From JARRLC01 sp050290865 (GTDB taxonomy: Bacteria > Pseudomonadota > Alphaproteobacteria > Rhizobiales > Rhodomicrobiaceae), in contig JBNKIW010000115.1 in the NCBI GenBank assembly GCA_050290865.1, forward strand, positions 1-5,197: a stretch of DNA of 5,197 nt. The letters are read 5' to 3'. Each line of letters begins with the position of its first letter. Position 1 is the stretch's first letter. This document shows, one piece after another, positions 1-5,197 of this stretch. Below the pieces are notes generated by a model. The model was not told the origin of the DNA. It did not search any database and saw only the letters and a list, made by a program, of their open reading frames with translations. Both the position numbers and the translations under genes were made by a program.

Positions 1-1
1 C

Positions 2-211
2 TTGTGGTGGATAACGGCGCGTCCGACGAGCTGGCTGTTTCCGGGGAACAATCCCGTCAACCCGATCAGCACGCGCCAGCTCAACCGCGCCCTGCATACC
101 GCCACGGAGCTGGCAGGCCTGGACAAGAAGATCAACCTGCATACGCTGCGACATTCGTTCGCCACGCACTTGCTGCCGCTGGAGACGCAGGCAGCGAACG
201 GCAGAAGCTGA
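2..211 (+). pseudogene. Truncated tyrosine recombinase (IS91-associated integrase type), C-terminal fragment
   Basis: The frame is open from the left window edge, so the true start lies outside. The translation contains WLFPGNNPVNPISTRQLNRA, then a helix with AGLDKKINL, then HTLRHSFATHLL. This is the box II region of the tyrosine recombinase catalytic domain, with the conserved His-x-x-Arg (HTLRH), and it closely follows the integrase-like proteins that accompany IS91-family elements. In the family, HSFATHLL is followed by a segment containing the LLGH motif and then the nucleophilic Tyr. Here about 11 unrelated residues follow (PLETQAANGRS) and then a stop at 209-211. I found no continuation of the family pattern in the other forward frames just downstream, so this looks like a deletion or insertion junction near position 176 rather than a simple frameshift. 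Without the catalytic Tyr it should be inactive in strand exchange. The family call is from recognised motifs; the inactivity is inferred. Confidence 0.75.
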
Positions 212-386
212 TGGTATCGCGACTACTTGCCGTTCCGAGCATCAAATGCAGGTGAGCTTGTTTTATCCAATCACACTCAGGGTCAAAAGCAACTCAATCC
301 GGTGGTAAAGTGCCAGCCTGCACGTGACCATTGCACCCCACACACAACACAGGAGGTTAAGTCCAACGACATGGTGCGAGACCTCA
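212..386. other. Intergenic gap between integrase remnant and the large minus-strand gene
   Basis: This 175-base stretch holds no reading frame with recognisable protein similarity. It contains an AGGAGG at 351-356, but no start codon sits at normal spacing behind it. I see no convincing hairpin followed by a T-run that would serve as terminator for the minus-strand gene, which ends at 387. It probably includes the rearrangement junction that destroyed the integrase. The words GGTGGTAAAGTG (301-312) and ACGTGACCA (322-330) are loosely reminiscent of terminal regions of IS21-family elements, but I cannot support an element call from this alone. Confidence 0.4.
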
Positions 387-3300
387 TTACTCCCGCGGCA
401 TTGGCAGGTATTCGCCGCGTTGCCGCGCCACCAGCCAGTCGCGCCAGGCTGGGGATTGATACGGCCATTTGGGCCGCCACCTCGTCGGATCCTTTTTTGC
501 CTCCAACCCTGCGCCGGTGATGCACCAAATCGGCGGCGCGGCGGGCAAAAAATAGTGCTTGCGCTGCGCTTGCGTGAGGCAGCGCGGTACGCGGTGTTTG
601 GCGATCTGGACAAGGTTGTCAGTGGAGTGCTCCACTCGCCAAATATAGGCGCTGTGGCCTGAGGCGGTCACAATCCGATAATATCCGGCGCTGGTATCCA
701 GGCTGAACGCCGCCGCGGTGACCTCGCCCTCATGGTTAAGCCTAGCAAGCTCCTTACCCGTTGCTGTGTCCCACACTCGCGCGGTCTTGTCGGAAGAGGC
801 GGTGACGATGCGGGCACCGTCCGGGCTGAATGCCGCTGCCCAGACCATGTCGTCATGACGAAGCTTGGCGAGTTCCTCACCCGTCACCGTGTCCCATACC
901 CGCGCGGTTTTGTCCTCCGAAGCGGTGACGATGCGGGCGTCGTCCGGGCAGAATGAAGCCGCAAAGACCTTGTCATCATGGCCAAGCCTAGCGAATTCTA
1001 TGCCTGTCGCTGCGTCCCATACCCGCGCGTTTTTGTCCTCTGAAGCGGTGACGATGCGGGTGCCGTCCGTGCTGAATGAAGCCGCAAAGACCTTATCATA
1101 ATGGCCAAACCTAGCGAGTACCTTACCCGTCGCCGCGTCCCATACCCGCGCGGTTTTGTCCCCTGAAGCAGTGACGATGCGGGCGCCGTCCGGGCTGAAT
1201 GCCGCTGCCCAGACCATGTCGTTATGACGAAGCCTAGCGAGTTCCTCACCCGTCGCCGCGTCCCATACCCGCGCGTTTTTGTCCTCTGAGCCGGTGACGA
1301 TGCGGGCGCCGTCCGGGTTGAATGCCGCTGTTAAGACCTTGTCCCCATGGCCAAGCCTAGCGAGTTCCTTCCCCGTTGCCGCGTCCCACACCCGCGCAGT
1401 CTTGTCAGAAGAAGTGGTGACAATGCGGGTGCCGTCTGGGCTGAACGCCACCGCCCAGACCGTGGCATCATGCTGGAACCAGGCTGGTGCTTTACCAGTA
1501 GCCACGTCCCACACTCGCGCGGTCTTGTCGTTCGAGGCGGTGACGATGCGCGACCCGTCGGGGCTGAACGCCGCCGTTCGGACAGAGCCGTCATGCTCGA
1601 CCCGCGCCAGTTCCTTCCCCGTCGCCGCGTCCCAGACCCGCGCGGTCTTGTCATCAGAGGCGGTGACAATACGGGTGCCGTCCGGATTGAATGCCACCGC
1701 ACTGATCCTTCCGTTCTCCTTGAGACGGGCTAACTCCCTGCCCGTAGTCACATCCCCCACCAATACCGTCGCGCCACGCGCATTGGCGAAAAGCGACATT
1801 ACTCTGCGAAGACGGGATACTAACCCACCACCGACCCGTGCACGATATGGGCTTTCCTCGCTATTGTCCCCAGCGTCCCCCACAGAGTATTGATGTCCGT
1901 CAGAGGCAATAACGATGCGCTTCCCGTCCGGGCTGAACCTCACCAAAACACTCTCGAAGCTATTTTTGTCTTGGATGAAATGAGACAACTCTTTTCCCGT
2001 GGCCGTGTCCCACACCCGTACAGTATTATCTTCGCCCTCGGTGACAATCCGCTGCTTGTCCGAGCTAAATGCTGAGGAAGATGCTCCGCCCTTGAGGGAG
2101 AAGCGGGTCAGCTCTTTTCCTGTGGGCACGTCCCAGGCCCGCACTTCAATTTTGCTATGGCTTGCCACCTTGCAGCTGTCACGTGAAGCTGCAATTTCTT
2201 GGTCTTCAAGGCGTAAAACCTCTTGCTTAATTTGCTGAAAATCGAAGTGGAGGCCCGTCATGTCACCGGACGCAGTTATGATATGCGTTCCGTCCAGGTT
2301 GAACACCGCCGATCTCACAGTGTCTTTATGAATAAGCCGGGCCAATTCTTTGCCAGTGGCTGCGTCCCACACAAGTGCTGTTTTGTCGAACGCAATGACG
2401 ATGCGCAATCCATCTGGACTGAACGCCGCCGCAGTGATTTGTCCGTCATGATCTAGCCTGGCGAGTTCCCCGCCCGTGGCCACATCCCACACCCGCACGG
2501 TGCCGTTGCTTGTGGCGGTGATGATGCGCAATCCATCTGGACTGAACGCCGCCGCAGCGATTTGTCCGTCATGATCTAGCCTGGCGAGTTCCTTGCCCGT
2601 CGCCGCATCCCACACCCGCACGGTGCCGTTGTTTGTGGCGGTGACGATGCGTGACCCGTCCGGGCTGAACGATGCCGTATGGACCGGCCCGCCGTGGCCA
2701 AACACGAGTCGCTCCGTTAATTCGCGGTTTGCGCGGTCAAGCTGTAACTCAGCCTCGGCAACATATGGACGCGCAACATTGACAACCGGGTCTGGCAGTG
2801 CTTCCAAGGCAAGCAGAAGAGTGTTTCCGTTCCGGCCGAAGTCAAACTCGGCGTTGGCCACATTAGCGAGGAGGCCAGACTCTGTAATTTGCGTTTCACG
2901 GCGCAGTTTTTCGGTGAACTGCTGCTGCTGCCACGCCCAGAAGGCGGCACCTGCGGTCACTAATACCAGCAGCACCGCCACCATCAGACCAACCATCCGT
3001 CGCCGCGCCGTTGTCGCCAATTCTCTTGCCGCTGACTCTGCCGCCTGCCGTTGGTGCTCGCGCTCAGCTTCGACGTTCTCCGCTATGCGGCAACTCGCCA
3101 GATAGCCCCGCTCTCCCGCCGTCAGGATGCGTGCTAGATCCTCGCGCGCCGCCACCCGCTCGGCCTCCTCCAGCCGCCCACCACGATGCGCCAGCCACGC
3201 CTCGCCCTTGGCGTTCACCTCCCATTCGCTCGCCGCCCGCTTCACGCCTTCGAGCGTCGTCAGCGCGCCGAGTTCCTCCTCCAGCCAGCCCTTCAGCACA

Positions 3301-5003
3301 CCCCATTGCCTGAGCAGCGCCTCGTGGCTCGGCTCGATGGTCGTCTCGCCCGTTTCGCGGTCGATGTCGGTGGCGAGGAGATGCGCGTCGACCAGATGAC
3401 CGATCAGCGGGCGCGCTTCTTCGGGGATTTCGGAGGCCCGCGCCACGCGGCGGCGCGGCGAGCCGGTGTCAGGGTCGATGCCCGCCAGCCAGGGGATCAG
3501 TCCGCGCCGCAACAGCGCCAGCAGCGCTTGGCGCTCGCGCGGTAGGGCCGGATCGGCGGCGGCAGCCTTGAGCGTGCGCTCCACCGCCTCCTCAATCGAG
3601 CCCTTCACCCGGCCGAGAGCGCTGTAATCGGCCAGCGTCAGCGCGCCATCGCCGCCATGTTCGACATGAAGCCGCTCCAGCGTGAAGGCGAGCAGGGGTA
3701 GTGCATCTTTGCCGCCGCCGCTTTCGACATCGGCAAGGAGGGCGGCGGTGAGCGCGGGCTCGATCTTCAGGGCGTGGGAGCCGTCGACAAGGCGCCGCGC
3801 CGGGCCTTCGATAATCTCGCTATAGGCGCCCTTAGCCATATGCGGCAGGCTGAAAGTGTGCTGTGGCACGGTCTCGAACACCGTCGCCGTCTGGAGCTGC
3901 TCGTAGGAATCCGAGCGAATGGTGATGACGCCCATGCAGGACGGCGCCGCCTGGGTGAGTGTGTCGCGGAGGAGCGCGAGGAAGGCCTGCGCCTCGGTCG
4001 CGCCCTCGGAGCGGAACAGTTCCTCGCCCTGGTCGATGGAGAAGACAAGCGTGGGCGGTGCTTCCGGCTTGTCGCCGAGGGCGGGTGGAGTCGCCAGGCA
4101 CTGGAGTTCGGCGAGGAGCGGCAAGAGGCCATCCAAGCCTTGCTCGACGGCCGCACGGATGCTCGCCCGCGCCTGTGGCGCCCCTTGCGCGCGGAAGGCA
4201 TCCTCTAAGCAGCGGACGAGGCCAGTGTCGCCGGTGATGGCGCCCTGCTGCGGGCGGATCACGGGCAGTGGCTGGAAACTGCGGTCGTCGCGCTTCAGCC
4301 GCGGCCATAGACCGGCGCGCAGGAATGAGGATTTGCCCGCGCCGGATGCGCCGAGAATGACCAGCAGGCGCGGCGGTGGCGTCATGTTTAACCCCCGCAG
4401 CCGGTCGAGCGCGTCGATGACCTCAGATTCACGGCCGAAAAAGATGCCTGCGTCCTCGGCTTCCAGTGGGAGCAGACCACGGTAAGGTGGGCGTTTGGGG
4501 TCGTCTTCGGGCGGCCAAGCAAAAAAGCGCGGGTCGAGGCCCGCCCGGTTCAGCCCGGATCTGAGCCGGGCCAAGCCCTCGGCCGAGAAGGTGACATGCG
4601 CCTCGTCGCCGGTGATTGGGATAGTGACGCGGAACAGTGTGTGGTCCTGCCCGGAGTCCAACCGCACCGATTGCCAGGCGCCTGCGAGGTGGGCGGGGAT
4701 GTCGGCAACGGGCATGTCCTCGATGAGCACGCCGAACAGGCGCTTGTTCAGCCGGTGCGCGAGGTTCAGCTCACGTTCGCACCATTTCGACGCCAGCCAA
4801 GCGCGGCTGAGCAAGAATATGACCGCCTCACAGCGCTTGGCAGCCTCATTCAGTGCGCGTTCCCAGCGCTCGCCCGTGGCGATGCCCCGGCTGGGGTCAA
4901 GGTCAAGGAAAACATCGTCCCATCCCTCGGATTGCAGCCAGTCACGGAGGGCGATAGCTTCGGCATTGTTGGTGCTCGAATGGCTGATGAATAAACGCGG
5001 CAC
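387..5003 (-). CDS. TIR domain - nSTAND NTPase - membrane segment - WD40-repeat protein (NLR/APAF1-like receptor)
   Basis: A single uninterrupted frame of about 1538 residues. Positions below count from the GTG start. Residues 2-128 are a TIR domain (RLFISHSS at the start, WCERELNLA later). Residues 175-588 are a STAND NTPase of the nSTAND1 type, with YRGLLPLEAEDAGIFFGRE at its entry, Walker A GASGAGKSS (218-226), Walker B LVFSIDQGEE (319-328), TIRSD (361-365) and a winged-helix-like SHEALLRQW (559-567). A charged, Ala/Glu-rich helix (about 641-670) leads into one hydrophobic segment (670-691). About 15 WD40 repeats follow (775-1464), then a 74-residue tail with PPIWCI and AWRDWL. This is the effector-switch-sensor order of NLR and APAF1 receptors. 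By family knowledge, STAND domains oligomerise on NTP binding and many bacterial TIR domains hydrolyse NAD+; a role in phage defence or programmed cell death is inference. GTG at 5003 is preferred over ATG at 5039 (12 residues longer) because GGGGG lies seven bases before it and the TIR domain then begins at residue 2, as usual in this family. The gene stands alone, with no same-strand partner in the window. Confidence 0.93.
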   Translation of the reverse strand: MPRLFISHSSTNNAEAIALRDWLQSEGWDDVFLDLDPSRGIATGERWERALNEAAKRCEAVIFLLSRAWLASKWCERELNLAHRLNKRLFGVLIEDMPVADIPAHLAGAWQSVRLDSGQDHTLFRVTIPITGDEAHVTFSAEGLARLRSGLNRAGLDPRFFAWPPEDDPKRPPYRGLLPLEAEDAGIFFGRESEVIDALDRLRGLNMTPPPRLLVILGASGAGKSSFLRAGLWPRLKRDDRSFQPLPVIRPQQGAITGDTGLVRCLEDAFRAQGAPQARASIRAAVEQGLDGLLPLLAELQCLATPPALGDKPEAPPTLVFSIDQGEELFRSEGATEAQAFLALLRDTLTQAAPSCMGVITIRSDSYEQLQTATVFETVPQHTFSLPHMAKGAYSEIIEGPARRLVDGSHALKIEPALTAALLADVESGGGKDALPLLAFTLERLHVEHGGDGALTLADYSALGRVKGSIEEAVERTLKAAAADPALPRERQALLALLRRGLIPWLAGIDPDTGSPRRRVARASEIPEEARPLIGHLVDAHLLATDIDRETGETTIEPSHEALLRQWGVLKGWLEEELGALTTLEGVKRAASEWEVNAKGEAWLAHRGGRLEEAERVAAREDLARILTAGERGYLASCRIAENVEAEREHQRQAAESAARELATTARRRMVGLMVAVLLVLVTAGAAFWAWQQQQFTEKLRRETQITESGLLANVANAEFDFGRNGNTLLLALEALPDPVVNVARPYVAEAELQLDRANRELTERLVFGHGGPVHTASFSPDGSRIVTATNNGTVRVWDAATGKELARLDHDGQIAAAAFSPDGLRIITATSNGTVRVWDVATGGELARLDHDGQITAAAFSPDGLRIVIAFDKTALVWDAATGKELARLIHKDTVRSAVFNLDGTHIITASGDMTGLHFDFQQIKQEVLRLEDQEIAASRDSCKVASHSKIEVRAWDVPTGKELTRFSLKGGASSSAFSSDKQRIVTEGEDNTVRVWDTATGKELSHFIQDKNSFESVLVRFSPDGKRIVIASDGHQYSVGDAGDNSEESPYRARVGGGLVSRLRRVMSLFANARGATVLVGDVTTGRELARLKENGRISAVAFNPDGTRIVTASDDKTARVWDAATGKELARVEHDGSVRTAAFSPDGSRIVTASNDKTARVWDVATGKAPAWFQHDATVWAVAFSPDGTRIVTTSSDKTARVWDAATGKELARLGHGDKVLTAAFNPDGARIVTGSEDKNARVWDAATGEELARLRHNDMVWAAAFSPDGARIVTASGDKTARVWDAATGKVLARFGHYDKVFAASFSTDGTRIVTASEDKNARVWDAATGIEFARLGHDDKVFAASFCPDDARIVTASEDKTARVWDTVTGEELAKLRHDDMVWAAAFSPDGARIVTASSDKTARVWDTATGKELARLNHEGEVTAAAFSLDTSAGYYRIVTASGHSAYIWRVEHSTDNLVQIAKHRVPRCLTQAQRKHYFLPAAPPIWCITGAGLEAKKDPTRWRPKWPYQSPAWRDWLVARQRGEYLPMPRE
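726..1709 (-). repeat. Eight tandem 123-bp units, exact 41-residue period
   Basis: Residues 1099-1426 (units 7-14) are 984 bases, exactly eight times 123, with no insertions or deletions between units. The framework residues F7, D10, R13-T16, S18, D20-K21, A23-D27, T30-G31, A35 and H39 are identical in all eight. Most change sits at unit positions 1, 3, 12, 19, 38, 40 and 41. Within the block, 802-906 and 1171-1275 are near-identical at DNA level, three units apart. Confidence 0.92.
2401..2592 (-). repeat. Near-identical adjacent WD40 units 2 and 3 boundary copies
   Basis: Bases 2401-2469 and 2524-2592 (69 bases each, offset 123) differ at one base, in GCAGTGATTT versus GCAGCGATTT. On the protein side both encode ELARLDHDGQI, then T or A, then AAAFSPDGLRI. 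Such DNA identity, including silent positions, indicates a recent unit duplication or gene conversion rather than only protein-level constraint. Confidence 0.9.
2931..2996 (-). other. Single predicted transmembrane segment
   Basis: Residues 670-691 read MVGLMVAVLLVLVTAGAAFW and then AW, about 22 residues without a charge, preceded by Arg-Arg-Arg and followed by QQQQFTEKLRR. The basic cluster immediately before it suggests, by the positive-inside rule, that the TIR and STAND part faces the cytoplasm. The WD40 part would then lie outside the inner membrane. A membrane helix at this point is common in nSTAND1-WD40 proteins. The topology is inferred from charge only. Confidence 0.7.
3240..4481 (-). 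other. STAND-type NTPase module (nSTAND1-like switch)
   Basis: Residues 175-588. The entry motif YRGLLPLEAEDAGIFFGRE is typical of nSTAND1 proteins. The P-loop GASGAGKSS has its Lys at 224 (codons at 4326-4352). Walker B is LVFSIDQGEELF with Asp324 and the acidic pair after it, and TIRSD is the likely sensor strand. The C-terminal part has LPLLAFTLERLH and SHEALLRQW, conserved in the helical and winged-helix region of these proteins. All key residues for NTP binding and hydrolysis are visible, so the switch is probably functional. The linker before it (AEGLARLRSGLNRAGLDPR, then FFAWPP) is common in TIR-nSTAND fusions. Confidence 0.88.
4620..5000 (-). other. TIR domain (effector) of the large receptor
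   Basis: Residues 2-128. The first beta strand is RLFISHSS. The BB-loop region carries FLDLDPSRGIATGERW. A later strand reads AVIFLLSRAW and is followed by SKWCERELNLA. In TIR NADases such as SARM1 and plant TIRs, the catalytic glutamate lies in the equivalent W-x-x-x-E motif, so Glu78 (the second Glu of WCERE) is the predicted active-site residue. The domain therefore looks competent for NAD+ cleavage. Bacterial TIR domains can also act by making cyclic ADP-ribose-type signals or by protein contacts only, and the sequence does not tell these apart. Confidence 0.88.
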
Positions 5004-5009
5004 AGAATT

Positions 5010-5017
5010 TCCCCCGC
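5010..5017 (-). promoter_or_regulatory. Ribosome binding site deciding the GTG start
   Basis: Read on the minus strand this is GCGGGGGA, followed by AATTCT and then the GTG at 5003-5001. The G-run ends seven bases before the start codon, normal Shine-Dalgarno spacing. The alternative ATG at 5039-5037 is preceded by TACATCATTGC, which has no purine-rich match. This supports a GTG start and a protein opening directly with the TIR beta strand. Confidence 0.6.
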
Positions 5018-5046
5018 AGCCGGAAAAGGACAGTGGCATGCAATGA

Positions 5047-5197
5047 TGTACAGCTACCGCAGCGGCAGCCTCGCTTCAAGGTCAGGAAGATCTCCTGCGG
5101 CATGTTCTCACCGCCAAGCTCTCGCCAGCCGATGGAGGGAACCGGCTGAGCGACGCTACCCTTCTGGTGCACATCCGGGCGATTTTCGCCCAAGTGA
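5047..5197 (+). pseudogene. Possible IS3-family transposase OrfB fragment, running off the right edge
   Basis: The frame is open from just after a TGA at 5044-5046 to the window end. Its last residues, NRLSDATLLVHIRAIFAQV (from about 5140), resemble the start of the HTH_21 region in IS3-family OrfB proteins, where a DAxLLxHIRAIHAEV-like segment precedes KGEYGWPR. The residues before it (LLRHVLTAKLSPADGG) match the family less well, and there is no ATG in frame, so the N-terminal part is missing, altered or supplied by another frame through the usual IS3 frameshift. The match is from memory of family motifs over only about 19 residues, so this is tentative. The fragment lies divergently upstream of the receptor gene. 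Confidence 0.4.

Larger units (their letters stand above)
612..2681 (-). repeat. WD40-repeat array, about 15 repeats (sensor region)
   Basis: Residues 775-1464. Each unit has the pattern AAFSPDGxRIVTAS, then a loop, then DKTARVWDAATGKELARL and a His-containing turn. I count 15 units by the VWD-like ends. Units 1-3 are regular. Units 4 and 6 carry insertions and have eroded ends. Unit 5 is regular. Units 7-14 are eight tandem copies of exactly 41 residues. Unit 15 is divergent (YIWRVE) and closes the array. Fifteen units could make two beta propellers of seven or eight blades, an inference needing a structure model. By analogy with APAF1 this is the ligand-sensing part. Confidence 0.92.

Noticed and set aside
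290..335. IS21-family terminal region between the integrase remnant and the receptor
   Set aside because: Only short words recall such ends; no multiple terminal repeats or transposase frame are visible, so an element cannot be supported.
371..520. Plus-strand frame beginning ATG at 371 behind an AGGAGG at 351-356
   Set aside because: The spacing of 14 bases is too long, the product resembles nothing I recognise, and it lies antisense over the conserved C-terminal tail of the receptor gene.
1279..1893. Long plus-strand frames antisense to the WD40 array
   Set aside because: They repeat with the same 123-bp period as the WD40 units and are a by-product of the GC-rich repeated codons on the other strand.
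726..2681. The 123-bp tandem repeats as a CRISPR or non-coding satellite array
   Set aside because: The repeats keep one reading frame, encode clear WD40 units, and have no constant repeat separated by unique spacers.
3767..4485. Open frames of 140-190 residues on both strands over the STAND region
   Set aside because: They have low-complexity Arg/Ser/Pro/Ala composition typical of off-frame reading of GC-rich DNA, and they overlap intact Walker motifs in the true frame.
5051..5079. Minus-strand TTGAAG and TAGCTG with a 17-base spacer as a promoter for the receptor
   Set aside because: The -35 is a partial match but TAGCTG is a poor -10; such matches arise by chance, so I do not list a promoter.

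Overview
The window holds one very large complete gene on the minus strand, flanked on both sides by partial pieces of mobile-element genes. The DNA is GC-rich, and the two edge fragments look like an IS91-associated tyrosine recombinase and, more weakly, an IS3-family transposase. This suggests a proteobacterium, and the gene's protein style would fit an alpha- or betaproteobacterium. The sequence does not fix the species or say whether it is chromosome or plasmid.

Layout, left to right. Positions 2-211 (+) encode the C-terminal part of a tyrosine recombinase. Its reading frame leaves the family pattern just after the HTLRHSFATHLL motif and stops before the last catalytic residues, so it is broken. 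Positions 212-386 are a short gap with no supported gene. Positions 387-5003 (-) encode a protein of about 1538 residues: an N-terminal TIR domain, a STAND-type NTPase (nSTAND1-like), an alpha-helical linker with one predicted membrane segment, about 15 WD40 repeats, and a Trp/Pro-rich tail. Positions 5004-5046 hold its ribosome binding site and leader. Positions 5047-5197 (+) end in an open frame resembling the N-terminal part of an IS3-family OrfB, and it runs off the window.

The main gene has the plan of an NLR/APAF1-type receptor: effector (TIR), switch (STAND ATPase), sensor (WD40 propellers). The TIR domain keeps the glutamate expected of TIR NADases, and the Walker A and B motifs are intact. 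A plausible but untested reading is a standalone single-gene immune or cell-suicide receptor: ligand binding by the WD40 part would drive NTP-dependent oligomerisation and activate TIR-mediated NAD+ breakdown. The WD40 array is the most interesting part. Eight consecutive repeats share an exact 41-residue (123-bp) period. They differ mainly at a few fixed positions, and some copies are almost identical at the DNA level, which points to recent duplication or gene conversion. The two mobile-element remnants suggest an accessory, mobile neighbourhood.
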